This document shows, piece after piece, positions 14,771 through 23,519 of a DNA stretch of 64,000 nt. Every line of letters begins with the position of its first letter. The first letter of the stretch is position 1. This DNA comes from Candidatus Geothrix odensensis. GTDB lineage: Bacteria > Acidobacteriota > Holophagae > Holophagales > Holophagaceae. The DNA lies in assembly GCA_016714685.1 (NCBI GenBank), contig JADKCH010000010.1, forward strand, positions 46,006 to 110,005, given 5' to 3'. Below the pieces are notes generated by a model that saw only the letters and a program-made list of their open reading frames with translations, did not search any database and was not told the DNA's origin. A program made the translations under genes and the position numbers.

Positions 14771-16129
14771 CTAGAAAGGAAGGTTGGGGCCGCCGCCCAT
14801 CTTGGCCATGCGCTGCATCTTGGCCATGAACCTCGGGTCGTTCATCTGGCCCATCATCTTCTTCGTTTCCATGAACTGCTTCAGCAGCTGGTTGATCTCG
14901 TGGACCGGGCGGCCGCAGCCCGCGGCGATGCGGCGCTTGCGCTTGCCATCCAGCAGGTTGTGGTTGTTCCGCTCGGCCGGGGTCATGGAGTTGATGATGG
15001 CCTCCAGATGCTTGATGCGCTTGTCCGTGGCCACCTGGGCCAGCTGATCCTTCATCTGCCCGAGTCCCGGCAGCATGCCCAGGATCTTGTTCATGGAGCC
15101 CAGCTTCTGCACCTGCTGGAACTGCTTGCGCATGTCCTCGAGCGTGAACTGGTTCTTGGCCAGGCGCTTGGCCATGACCTCGGCGTCCTTCTCGTCGAGC
15201 TTGTCCTTGGCGTGCTCGATGAGGCTCAGGACATCGCCCATGCCCAGGATGCGCTGGGCCATGCGGTCCGGGTGGAAGCGCTGGAAGTCCTCCAGCCTCT
15301 CGCCCTCGCCCACGAACTTGAGGGGCTGACCCGTGGCCTGCTTGATGCTGAAGGCGGCGCCCCCGCGCGTGTCGCCATCGGTCTTGGTGAGCACCACGCC
15401 TGTGATGCCCAGCTTCTCGTGGAAGGCCGTGGCGCTGCGCACCGCATCCTGGCCGGTCATGGCGTCGGCCACGAAGAGGATCTCGTCCGGAGCGGTGGCG
15501 CCCTTGATCCGAACCAGCTCCGCCATGAGCCCTTCATCCAGGTGCAGGCGGCCGGCGGTGTCCAGCACCACCACGTCCCAGCCCTTGAGCCTGGCTTCGG
15601 CCACGGCGGCGGCGCAGATGGCCACGGGATCCTTCTCCTCCGTGTGGAAGGAGGGTACGCCGGCATCCTTCGCCACCACGTGCAGCTGCTCGATGGCCGC
15701 GGGGCGGTAGACATCGGCGGGCACCAGCAGCGGGGAGCGCCCGAGCTTCTTGAGGAAGACCGCCAGCTTGCCGCAGGTGGTGGTCTTGCCGGCGCCCTGG
15801 AGGCCAACCATCATCACCACGGTCGGTGACTTGGCCGCGAAGGTGAGAGGGTGCTCGGGAGCCTGGCCGCCCATGATCTCCACCAGCTCGCGGTGGACGA
15901 TGTCGATGAAGGCCTGGGCCGGGTTGAGGCCCTGCATGACCTCGGTGCCGAGGGCCTTCTCCTTCACCCGCTGGAGGAAGGTGCGTGCCACGCTCACGTG
16001 GACATCGGCCTCAAGCAGGGCCATGCGCACCTCGCGCAGCACGGCCTCGAGGTTGGCCTCGGTCAGCTTCGACTGGCCCCGGAGGGCCTTCATGGCCTGA
16101 CTTAGCTTCTGGGAAAGACTGTCGAACAT
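14771..16129 (-). CDS. ffh: Signal recognition particle protein Ffh
   Basis: 452-residue SRP54 GTPase that binds signal sequences of nascent membrane proteins together with 4.5S RNA. The order is N domain (MFDSLSQKLSQAMKALRGQ), G domain with the P-loop GLQGAGKTT and the DTAGR motif, and the methionine-rich M domain ending MAKMGGGPNLPF. The length is normal and GGAG precedes the ATG. It leads the ffh-TPR-rpsP-khpA-rimM-DUF4442 string. No SRP RNA gene is visible nearby. Confidence 0.96.
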   Translation of the reverse strand: MFDSLSQKLSQAMKALRGQSKLTEANLEAVLREVRMALLEADVHVSVARTFLQRVKEKALGTEVMQGLNPAQAFIDIVHRELVEIMGGQAPEHPLTFAAKSPTVVMMVGLQGAGKTTTCGKLAVFLKKLGRSPLLVPADVYRPAAIEQLHVVAKDAGVPSFHTEEKDPVAICAAAVAEARLKGWDVVVLDTAGRLHLDEGLMAELVRIKGATAPDEILFVADAMTGQDAVRSATAFHEKLGITGVVLTKTDGDTRGGAAFSIKQATGQPLKFVGEGERLEDFQRFHPDRMAQRILGMGDVLSLIEHAKDKLDEKDAEVMAKRLAKNQFTLEDMRKQFQQVQKLGSMNKILGMLPGLGQMKDQLAQVATDKRIKHLEAIINSMTPAERNNHNLLDGKRKRRIAAGCGRPVHEINQLLKQFMETKKMMGQMNDPRFMAKMQRMAKMGGGPNLPF

Positions 16130-16233
16130 GGGACTCCGCTGGGGACCAAACCACCATTGTAGGTGGCGTCGAGGACTTTCCCCGTGTGGAAACAGGATCC
16201 TCAGGCATAATCCTGACCGATGGAGTCGGGATA

Positions 16234-18246
16234 ATGCCCAACCACCTTTCCGGAAGCCTCAGTCCCTACCTGCTCCAGCACGCGCACAACCCGGTGGACT
16301 GGCATCCCTGGGGCGACGAGGCGCTGGCGAAGGCCAAGTCCGAGCAGAAGCCCATCTTCCTCAGCATCGGCTACAGCGCCTGCCACTGGTGCCACGTCAT
16401 GGAACGGGAGAGTTTCGAAAATCCCGCCGTGGCCGAGGTGCTGAACGCCCACTTCGTGAGCATCAAGGTGGACCGCGAGGAACGGCCCGATCTGGATGAC
16501 CTCTACATGGACGCGGTGCAGACCCTGACCGGGCGTGGCGGCTGGCCCATGAGCGTGTGGCTCACGCCCGATCTGGAGCCCTTCTACGGCGGCACCTACT
16601 TCCCGCCCGAGCCTCGCGGCGGCATGCCCGGGTTCATTCCCCTGCTCAAGCGCATTGCCCACCTGTGGCAGGACGACCGCGATGGCGTGGTGGGACAGGC
16701 GGCGGCCCTCGCCGTGGAACTGCGACGCCAGGCCGAGGTGGAGGCCGGAACCACGCAGCCCGGGGGAGCCGTCCTGGAAGCGGCCCTGGCCCAGTTGCGG
16801 CGGGGCTTCGATGCGGAGTGGGGCGGCTTCGGGCCAGCCCCGAAGTTCCCCCAGCAGATGGCGGTGGAACTCCTCCTGGCCCGGGGCACCGCGGCGGACC
16901 GGGCCATGGCCTTCCGTACCCTGGATGCCATGTGGGAGGGCGGCATGTACGACCACCTGGGCGGCGGCTTCGCCCGCTACAGCGTGGACGGCCGGTGGCT
17001 GGTGCCCCACTTCGAGAAGATGCTCTACGACAATGCCCAGCTGGCGGGCTGCTATTTGGCAGCCTTCCAGGCGACGGGGGAGTCGCGCTACGCCCAGGTG
17101 GCCCGGGAGACCCTGGACTACCTGCTGCGCGACCTGTGCGACCCCAGCGGCGGCTTCCATTCCAGCGAGGATGCGGACAGCGAGGGCGAAGAGGGCAGGT
17201 TCTACGTGTTCACCCCCGCCGAGGTGCGGGAAGCCCTCGGGCGGGCGGACGGGGACCGGCTCTGCGCGGCCTTCGGCATCACCGGCACCGGCAACTTCGA
17301 GCATGGGACCAGCGTCCTGCACCGTTTTTCGGGGGCTCGGGAAGCTCTACTTCCCGAGGGGGAGGATCGGATCCTCCGCGAGCGGCTGCGACTCTGGCGG
17401 GATCGACGTGTGCGGCCCGGCAAGGATGACAAGGTGCTGGCGGCCTGGAATGGGCTCGCCCTCTCAGCCCTGGCCCGGGGCGCCCAGGTGCTGGACGAGC
17501 CGCGGTATCTGGAGGCGGCCCAGGCCTGCGCGGCGTTCCTCCACACCGGACTCTGGCGCGAAGGGCGGCTGCTGCGGGTGTGGCGCCGGGGCCAGGCGCA
17601 CACGGCGGCCTTCCTCGAAGACCATGCGGCGGTGGTGGAGGGCCTGGTGGACCTCTTCGAGACGGACTTCAACCCGGCCTGGCTGCGCTGGGCAGAGACG
17701 CTCGGGGAGGGGATGCTGGCGCGGTTCCACGATCCGGTCGATGGCGGGTTCTTCAGCACCGAGGCGGACCAGCCGGACCTCCTGTTCCGGCAGAAACCGG
17801 GCTTCGACAACGCCATCCCCAGCGGCAACACACTGGCCGCCCGGGCCCTGCTCCGGCTGTCCCGCCACCTGCAACGGGAGGATTTCCGGGCCGCGGCCGA
17901 AGGCACCCTCCAGTGCTTCGGGCCTTGGATGGCGCGCGCCCCCCGGGCCTTCCTCGGCCTGCTCGGGGTGCTGGATCTCGTCCGGCGGGAGCACCTGGAC
18001 GTGGCCCTGTCCGGGGATCCCGGGGATCCCCTCGTGCGGGACATGCTCCGCGAGGTGCACCGCCGCTTTCTGCCGGGCCGGGTGCTGTCGGTCTCAGGCG
18101 ATCAGCTGCTCCCGCTGCATGAAGGCCGGGGCCTGAGTCCGGGAAGGCCCCTGGCCTTCGTGTGCCGGGGCAGGACCTGTGCGGCTCCCGTGGGAACCAG
18201 CCGGGAACTCGGGAACCTGCTGCAGGCCGCCCCGGTCCCGATGTGA
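16234..18246 (+). CDS. DUF255 thioredoxin-domain protein (YyaL/spermatogenesis-associated 20 family)
   Basis: 670 residues, the usual size for this family. The N-terminal thioredoxin-like DUF255 domain carries the CHWC motif at residues 50-53 within SIGYSACHWCHVMERESFE. The rest is an alpha/alpha-toroid related to glycosidase and epimerase folds (GGMYDHLGGGFARYSVD, PHFEKMLYDNAQL, ASEDAD-like SSEDADSEGEEG). The start at 16234 (MPNHLSGSLSPYL) is the family start; longer in-frame extensions run back over ffh. Cytoplasmic, function unknown in bacteria despite wide conservation. It is divergent from ffh. Confidence 0.92.
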   Translation: MPNHLSGSLSPYLLQHAHNPVDWHPWGDEALAKAKSEQKPIFLSIGYSACHWCHVMERESFENPAVAEVLNAHFVSIKVDREERPDLDDLYMDAVQTLTGRGGWPMSVWLTPDLEPFYGGTYFPPEPRGGMPGFIPLLKRIAHLWQDDRDGVVGQAAALAVELRRQAEVEAGTTQPGGAVLEAALAQLRRGFDAEWGGFGPAPKFPQQMAVELLLARGTAADRAMAFRTLDAMWEGGMYDHLGGGFARYSVDGRWLVPHFEKMLYDNAQLAGCYLAAFQATGESRYAQVARETLDYLLRDLCDPSGGFHSSEDADSEGEEGRFYVFTPAEVREALGRADGDRLCAAFGITGTGNFEHGTSVLHRFSGAREALLPEGEDRILRERLRLWRDRRVRPGKDDKVLAAWNGLALSALARGAQVLDEPRYLEAAQACAAFLHTGLWREGRLLRVWRRGQAHTAAFLEDHAAVVEGLVDLFETDFNPAWLRWAETLGEGMLARFHDPVDGGFFSTEADQPDLLFRQKPGFDNAIPSGNTLAARALLRLSRHLQREDFRAAAEGTLQCFGPWMARAPRAFLGLLGVLDLVRREHLDVALSGDPGDPLVRDMLREVHRRFLPGRVLSVSGDQLLPLHEGRGLSPGRPLAFVCRGRTCAAPVGTSRELGNLLQAAPVPM

Positions 18247-18355
18247 TCCCTTCCCTACCAGCTGGGAGCTACACTGATTTTACCATCCAGCCTCGCCTGA
18301 ACAGGAACCTGGGATCTGCCGGATCCGGGCGTGGCGTGGCAGACAAGGGGCAGCC

Positions 18356-20086
18356 ATGAAGACCTTCGTGCTCAAGATCGACCCGCTGACCGGTGAGGAC
18401 TACTACGAGGTCTACGTCCGGGGGCGGCAGCTCCTGAACAACGCCCACCTGAACAAGGCCTCGGCGTTCACCAAGGAGGAGCGGCTGAGCCTGGGCCTGG
18501 ATGGCATGCTGCGGCCGGGCATCGCCACCCTGGAGTCCCAGCTCGACCGCACCTACGAGGCCTTCCTGCGCAAGCCCGACGACATGGAGCGCTACATCTA
18601 CCTCTCGGGGCTCCTCGACCGCAATGAAGTCCTCTTCTACCGCCTCCTCCAGGACCACCTGGACGAGATGGTCCCCATCATCTACACGCCCACCGTGGGC
18701 CAGGCCTGCATGCAGCTGAGCCACATCCAGCGCCGCTTCCGGGGCATCTACATCACGCCCGAGAACATCGCGAACATCGACCAGATCTTCCACGGGCTGT
18801 CGCAACCCCAGGTGAACCTCATCGTGGTGACTGACGGCGAGCGCATCCTGGGGCTGGGCGACCTGGGCTCGGACGGCATGGGCATCCCCGTGGGCAAGGT
18901 GAGCCTCTACGTGGCCGCCGGCGGCGTGCATCCCGGGGTCACCCTCCCCATCACCCTGGACGTGGGCACCAACAACCCCCGGCTGCTGGAGGATCCCCTC
19001 TATCTGGGCATCCGCAAGCCGCGGCTGCGGGGGGCCGAGTACGAGGAACTGGTGGAGAAGTTCGTCCTCGGCGTGAAGCGGAACTTCCCTGGCGCCCTGC
19101 TGCAGTGGGAGGACTTCGCCAAGCAGACCGCCTTCAAGAACCTCGACCGCTACCGCGAGCGCATCCTGTCGTTCAACGACGACATCCAGGGCACGGGCTC
19201 GACGGCCCTGGCGGCCCTGATGACGGCCATGCGCATCAAGCAGAGCCGCTTCCAGGATGAGCGCTACGTCATCGTCGGCATGGGCCAGGCGGGCACCGGC
19301 ATCGCCCTGAACATCCTCGCCATGCTGAAGGAGGAGGGCCTGTCTGCTGAGGACGCGCGCCAGCGGATCTTTGCGGTGGACATGCAGGGCCTGCTCCTCG
19401 AAGGCGATCCCCTGCTGGAAGGTCCGCAGGAACCCCTGGCCCAGCGCCGGGCCTGGGTGGATGGATGGAAGCTGGACGATCCCTCGCGCATCGGGCTGGA
19501 AGACGTCATCCGCAACGCCCACCCCACCGTGCTCATCGGCGTCACCGCCCAGCCGGGGCTCTTCAGCGAGGCGATCCTGGCGGAAACCGCCAAGCACTCG
19601 GCGCGGCCCATCGTGCTCGCGCTCTCCAACCCCACCCACAAGTGCGAGTGCACGCCGGAAGCCGTGTGGAAGGCCACGGATGGCAAGGGCCTGGTGGCCA
19701 CGGGCAGCCCCTTCGAGCCCATGGACTGGAAGGGACACACCCTCCAGGCCTCCCAGTGCAACAACATGTACATCTTCCCAGGCGTGGGTCTCGGCGCCCT
19801 GGTCTGCAAGGCCACCCGCGTGACGGACGGCATGTTCCTGGCAGCCAGCAAGGCCATCAGCGAGTTCGTGACTCCGGAGCAGGAGGCCATGGGGCTGCTG
19901 CTGCCGGAGATGAAGGACATCCGCAAGGTGTCCGCCTCCGTGGCCAAGGCCGTGGGCATCGAGGCCCGCAACGCGGGCCTGGGCCGCCTCCTCGATGACG
20001 ACCAGATCGGTGCCGTGGTGACCAGGGCCCAGTGGGTGCCGGCCTACCCGGCCTACCGGCCCGGGACGTTGCGGTACGAAGATTGA
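18356..20086 (+). CDS. maeA: NAD-dependent malic enzyme
   Basis: 576-residue malic enzyme that oxidatively decarboxylates malate to pyruvate, linking the TCA cycle to pyruvate. The long bacterial/eukaryotic-type architecture is seen: malic domain with MVPIIYTPTVGQAC, then the NAD domain with the GMGQAGTGIALN dinucleotide-binding loop, ALSNPTHKCECTPE and IFPGVGLGALV. Length and motifs favour the NAD-using (SfcA) class over the short NADP type. It is monocistronic: a 109-bp gap upstream, and a structured region plus a strong terminator downstream. Confidence 0.93.
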   Translation: MKTFVLKIDPLTGEDYYEVYVRGRQLLNNAHLNKASAFTKEERLSLGLDGMLRPGIATLESQLDRTYEAFLRKPDDMERYIYLSGLLDRNEVLFYRLLQDHLDEMVPIIYTPTVGQACMQLSHIQRRFRGIYITPENIANIDQIFHGLSQPQVNLIVVTDGERILGLGDLGSDGMGIPVGKVSLYVAAGGVHPGVTLPITLDVGTNNPRLLEDPLYLGIRKPRLRGAEYEELVEKFVLGVKRNFPGALLQWEDFAKQTAFKNLDRYRERILSFNDDIQGTGSTALAALMTAMRIKQSRFQDERYVIVGMGQAGTGIALNILAMLKEEGLSAEDARQRIFAVDMQGLLLEGDPLLEGPQEPLAQRRAWVDGWKLDDPSRIGLEDVIRNAHPTVLIGVTAQPGLFSEAILAETAKHSARPIVLALSNPTHKCECTPEAVWKATDGKGLVATGSPFEPMDWKGHTLQASQCNNMYIFPGVGLGALVCKATRVTDGMFLAASKAISEFVTPEQEAMGLLLPEMKDIRKVSASVAKAVGIEARNAGLGRLLDDDQIGAVVTRAQWVPAYPAYRPGTLRYED

Positions 20087-20217
20087 GCGCTGGTTTCCCC
20101 TTGTAGGAGGGAAGTCCTGGCCTAGCCTGGGGGTTGGGAAGAGCCTCTCTTTCCTCCCACGGGGCGACCGTTTTCGCCAGCCCCTTCCGGCCAGTGCTTC
20201 ACGGGGCCGAGACTACC
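20087..20217 (+). other. Structured 3' region of maeA, possible small RNA
   Basis: No open frame of note. Consecutive stems can be drawn: GGAAGAG-cct-CTCTTTCC near 20131-20150, GGGGC and GGCG pairs closing around ACCGTTTT near 20161-20183, and GGCC-GTG-ctt-CAC-GGCC near 20189-20207, leading straight into the terminator at 20218. This resembles the organisation of a 3'-UTR-derived small RNA, but no promoter is evident. Confidence 0.35.
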
Positions 20218-20246
20218 GGGCACCCTTCGGGGTGCCCTTTCATTTT
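20218..20246 (+). terminator. Rho-independent terminator of maeA
   Basis: GGGCACCC-ttcg-GGGTGCCC (20218-20237) followed by TTTCATTTT. An 8-bp GC-rich stem with a UUCG-type tetraloop and a U-rich tail. Confidence 0.9.
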
Positions 20247-20295
20247 GTCGGATGCCGCGAACTCCAGCTGCCGGCAGGCGGCTGGACTGGTTGAT

Positions 20296-20323
20296 ACGAA
20301 AAAGCCCGGCGACGCCGGGCTTT
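20296..20323 (-). terminator. Terminator of the small gene at 20344-20544
   Basis: AAAGCCCGGC (20301-20310), loop GAC, GCCGGGCTTT (20314-20323). On the minus strand the stem is followed by TTC and begins about 20 nt after the small gene's stop, giving a TTTTTC tail. It could also back up maeA termination. Confidence 0.85.
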
Positions 20324-20343
20324 GATATGGAGGCGGTTCCGCT

Positions 20344-20544
20344 TCAGGCGGCGTGGACGCGGCGGCTGCGGTGCATCACTTCGGCTTCAAGCTCGGCCTC
20401 GAGGGCCTGGACCTGGCGGAGCACGGCGAGACCTCGGGGCGAGCTGCTCATCTGGCGCTCGAGCTGGTTGAACACTTCATGCAGGCGCTCGGCGGTGGTC
20501 CAGAAGGCGGGGTTGTGCTGGCGAGCGGTGGTGTCCATGTGCAT
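20344..20544 (-). CDS. Small uncharacterised protein, 66 aa
   Basis: Not recognised. It is probably real: GGAG lies 5 nt before the ATG at 20544, the gene has its own terminator 20 nt after the stop, and its upstream region carries two palindromes. The peptide (MHMDTTARQHNPAFWTTAER...) is hydrophilic and mostly helical, with RLHEVFNQLERQ and LAVLRQVQALEAELEAE able to form a short coiled coil. It has no signal peptide and no Cys. A second possible start (MDTT) is two codons in. A stress-induced helical protein or a small regulator are equally possible. Confidence 0.6.
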   Translation of the reverse strand: MHMDTTARQHNPAFWTTAERLHEVFNQLERQMSSSPRGLAVLRQVQALEAELEAEVMHRSRRVHAA

Positions 20545-20599
20545 GGTGGCTCCGTGGGCTTCCTGGACAACATGATCGTGTTTGCTTGTGACTTAGGCT

Positions 20600-20615
20600 A
20601 GTGATAGGCATCACA
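20600..20615 (-). promoter_or_regulatory. Crp/Fnr-like palindrome upstream of the 66-aa gene
   Basis: AGTGAT-aggc-ATCACA: perfect GTGAT/ATCAC half sites with the 4-bp spacing of Fnr sites, and one mismatch from the Crp consensus TGTGA-N6-TCACA. Its centre is about 63 nt upstream of the ATG. Confidence 0.5.
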
Positions 20616-20641
20616 AGAAATGTCATGAGTTACGAGATTTT

Positions 20642-20662
20642 TTGTCACGAGGCCTGTGACAA
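20642..20662. promoter_or_regulatory. Inverted repeat TTGTCAC-n7-GTGACAA
   Basis: Perfect 7-bp arms (20642-20648 and 20656-20662) around GAGGCCT, in the 167-bp gap between ruvC and the small gene. It is more likely an operator than a terminator because no T-run follows on the minus strand (AAAAAT follows instead). Confidence 0.45.
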
Positions 20663-20711
20663 TTTCCGAAGCCATTGAAAAACATGACAACCAGGTCGTC
20701 CAAGGGGCGGG

Positions 20712-21206
20712 TCAGACCCTGCGGCTGGCGAGCAGATGGCCGATGGCCACGGCCGCCGCATCGGCAGCATCCGCCGCCAGAGGCTCCTTCAAGTTCAACA
20801 GGGTCATCACCATCTTCCCCACCTGGCCCTTGTCCGCCCACCCATAGCCGCTGACCGCCTTCTTTACCTGCATGGGGTTGTAGTCCCCCACCGGCAGCCC
20901 GTGCAAGGCGGCAGTCAGCAGGATGCCTCCGCGGATCTGCCCCAGTTTCAGCGCGGTGGCGGCGTTCTTCTCCACGAAGGGGGACTCCACCGCCATGAAG
21001 CCGGGATGGTGGGCGGCGATGGCCTCGGCCAGCCGGCGGTGGATGAGCAGGGCCCGCTGGTCGAAGTCGGTGCCCCGCGGGTTGCGGATGACCCCCGCCT
21101 CCACCAGGGTCAGCCGGGACCCGAAGCGCTCCACCACGGCCCAGCCACAGGCCAGGGAGCCCGGGTCCACGCCCAGGCAGCGCACGGGCGAGGGCGGGAC
21201 GATCAC
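20712..21206 (-). CDS. ruvC: Holliday junction resolvase RuvC
   Basis: 164-residue endonuclease that resolves Holliday junctions with RuvAB. The four acidic catalytic residues are visible: Asp14 (LGVDPGS), Glu74 (AVESPF), and Asp146 and Asp149 in ADAADAAAVAIGHLLASR. The length is normal. The start codon overlaps the rnr stop as ATGA, so it is translationally coupled to rnr. ruvA and ruvB are not in the window. Confidence 0.95.
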   Translation of the reverse strand: MIVPPSPVRCLGVDPGSLACGWAVVERFGSRLTLVEAGVIRNPRGTDFDQRALLIHRRLAEAIAAHHPGFMAVESPFVEKNAATALKLGQIRGGILLTAALHGLPVGDYNPMQVKKAVSGYGWADKGQVGKMVMTLLNLKEPLAADAADAAAVAIGHLLASRRV

Positions 21207-23491
21207 CGGCCCTTCCGCTTGCCGGTGCCGCGGACGCTGCCCTTTGGGGGTTTGGGGCTGGCCTCCCGTGTTTTTCCGGCCGTGACGCGGGCCTTCTTCG
21301 GTGGGCGCTGCTGGGTCGCCGTGTCACGCCGAGCGCGGGGCTCGTCCGACCGGGCCCTCCCCCCCCGCCGGGGCTTCTCCAGATCACCTTCCCGCAGCAC
21401 CGCCGGCGCCGCGAGCGTCGGCACGAACTGGAGGACCTTCCCGTGGGCATCCTGGGCCTTCGCCTCGGTGACCCAGGCGCTGATGCGCCGGAGGTCCTCA
21501 TCCACGGTGGTGATCTCCACCTCGACAGCATCGCCGATGGTGAGCACGACCATGCCCCGCTGGCCGATGGCCTTGGTGCGGTGCTCATCCACCCAGAAGT
21601 TGCCGCCCAGGGCCACCAGGGGCACGCCCACCTCCACGAAGGGGGACTCGAGCGTGACGAACATGACCTTGGCGGAGAAGCCCTGGATGCGGCCCTTGAA
21701 GCGCTGGCCGATGCGGGCCTTCATGAGCAGGCAGGCCTTCCACTTGTCGTTCTCACGCTCGGCCTCGGTGGCCTTCTGCTCGCAGTCGCTGGCGCCCTTG
21801 GCGAGCACCGCGAGTTGGCTGAAGAGGCCCTCGGGCAGCCTCTGGCCCCGGAGCACCTTGCGCAGCAGGCGGTGGACGATGAGATCCGGATAGCGCCGGA
21901 TGGGGCTCGTGAAGTGCAGGTAGTCCTGGAGGGCCAGGCCCGAGTGGCCGATGTTGTCGACGTTGTACTCGGCCTTCTTCAGGCTGCGCAGCAGCAGCGT
22001 GTTGATCATGGCCTCCAGGGGGCCGCCCCGGATCTTGTCGAGCATGGCGTTGAGGTGCTCGGGCGTGGGCGTCTCCTTGGGCTTGAGCAGCCCGAAAGTG
22101 CGGGCCACTTCCGCGAAGATCTCCAGCTTCAGCGCATCGGGCTCGTCATGGATGCGGTAGATGGCGGGGATCTTCTTCCGCGTGAAGAAGCGCGCCACTG
22201 TCTCGTTCGCCAGCAGCATGAACTCCTCGATCATGCGGTGGGCATCGTGGCGCGGATAGCGCCGCGCGTCGATGGGACGCCCATCCTCGTCGAAGATGAA
22301 CTCGGCCTCTTCCGTGTCCAGGTTCATGGCACCGCGGCCGAGGCGCACCTGGGTGAGCTGCCGCGACAGCACCAGGGCCTCGTCCAGGAGGCCGCACAGG
22401 GGCTCGCCCAGCTCGGCCCGCTTGCGCTTCGACAGGTCGATGCAGGCCTCCTTCACCTCGTCGTAGGTGAGCCGCTTCGCGCTGCGGATGACGCTCTCCG
22501 AGAGCCGCGTCTCCACCACCTCGAGCTCCGGCGAGATCGTCATCCAGGCCGTCATGGTGAGCCGGTCAACGCCCTCGCGCAGGCTGCAGAGGTCCCCGCT
22601 GAGGCGCTCCGGGATCATGGGGATGGCCTCGTCGGGGAAGTAGACGGAGGTACCTCGCAGGCGGGCCTCCTCGTCCAGCGGACCACCCTCGGCCACGTAG
22701 TGGCTCACGTCGGCGATGTGGACGCCCAGGAGCCAGCCGCCGCCTTCGGACCTGGGCAGTGCCTCCAGGCTGATGGCGTCGTCGAAGTCCTTAGCCGTGG
22801 GTGGATCCACGGTGCAGGTGAGGTTCTCGCGGAGGTCTTCCCTGCCCTGGATCCACTCGAGGGGGATGGAAGTGGGGAAGGGCGCCAGCTCGCGCATGAC
22901 CGCATCCGGAAATTCGGTGCGCAGATTGAACAGGGCGGCCGTGAGCTTGTTTTCGATCTTGAGGTCGGTCTTCTTCCCGAGCCTGGCGACCACCGTGCCG
23001 CGCAGCTGCTTGGCCTCGGGATCAGCGTCCAGCTTCACACTTACGAGCTCACCATCTTCGGCCAGCTCCGTGGGCGGCACGGCGATGATCTGGGCCAGGC
23101 GCGGCTCCAGGGGCACCACTCGCCAGCCCCAGGGCTGCTTCTGCAGGGTGCCGGGCAGGGGAACGTCACCGCGGCCCTTGATCTCGAGGACCCGGGCCTT
23201 GAGGCGGCCGTCCCAGCCCTCCCCGTTGACCTCGGCCACCACGCGGTCACCGTGGATGGCGCCCTGGGCATCCCGCCAGTCCACCAGCAGGTCCATGCGA
23301 GGCCCCTTGGGCGCTCCCAGGATCCTCAGGAAGCCCCCGGCACCCTCGGGGTGGCCCAGGAAGGTGGCCTCGAAGGTCTCGTACGGACGAAGCCCCGACG
23401 CCATGGGCCTCGGGGCTTCTTTCGAAATCCGCCGGTCGGGGGTGCGGGCCGGGCTGCGGACGGGGATGCGGGGGGTTGAACGGCGGGTCAT
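21203..23491 (-). CDS. rnr: Ribonuclease R
   Basis: 762-residue RNase II/R-family 3'-5' exoribonuclease that degrades structured RNA. The cold-shock-like N-terminal part precedes the RNB domain with its metal-binding motif DPPTAKDFDDAIS, then HFTSPIRRYPDLIVHRLL, an S1 domain, and a basic, low-complexity C-terminal tail (KPRRGGRARSDEPRARR onward) of about 60 residues that is typical of RNase R rather than RNase II. GGAGG stands ahead of the ATG at 23491. It overlaps ruvC by 4 bp. Confidence 0.94.
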   Translation of the reverse strand: MTRRSTPRIPVRSPARTPDRRISKEAPRPMASGLRPYETFEATFLGHPEGAGGFLRILGAPKGPRMDLLVDWRDAQGAIHGDRVVAEVNGEGWDGRLKARVLEIKGRGDVPLPGTLQKQPWGWRVVPLEPRLAQIIAVPPTELAEDGELVSVKLDADPEAKQLRGTVVARLGKKTDLKIENKLTAALFNLRTEFPDAVMRELAPFPTSIPLEWIQGREDLRENLTCTVDPPTAKDFDDAISLEALPRSEGGGWLLGVHIADVSHYVAEGGPLDEEARLRGTSVYFPDEAIPMIPERLSGDLCSLREGVDRLTMTAWMTISPELEVVETRLSESVIRSAKRLTYDEVKEACIDLSKRKRAELGEPLCGLLDEALVLSRQLTQVRLGRGAMNLDTEEAEFIFDEDGRPIDARRYPRHDAHRMIEEFMLLANETVARFFTRKKIPAIYRIHDEPDALKLEIFAEVARTFGLLKPKETPTPEHLNAMLDKIRGGPLEAMINTLLLRSLKKAEYNVDNIGHSGLALQDYLHFTSPIRRYPDLIVHRLLRKVLRGQRLPEGLFSQLAVLAKGASDCEQKATEAERENDKWKACLLMKARIGQRFKGRIQGFSAKVMFVTLESPFVEVGVPLVALGGNFWVDEHRTKAIGQRGMVVLTIGDAVEVEITTVDEDLRRISAWVTEAKAQDAHGKVLQFVPTLAAPAVLREGDLEKPRRGGRARSDEPRARRDTATQQRPPKKARVTAGKTREASPKPPKGSVRGTGKRKGR

Positions 23492-23519
23492 GCCTCCAGG
23501 GTACAGGCCCCGGGCTTGA

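Noticed and set aside
20087..20246. Known riboswitch, SRP RNA or RNase P RNA
   Set aside because: Conserved cores of these RNAs were looked for on both strands and not found; the minus-strand GGAGGAAAG resemblance to RNase P is too short and lacks the rest.
20642..20672. Rho-independent terminator of ruvC
   Set aside because: The hairpin is weak and followed by A-rich, not T-rich, sequence on the relevant strand; an operator is more likely.
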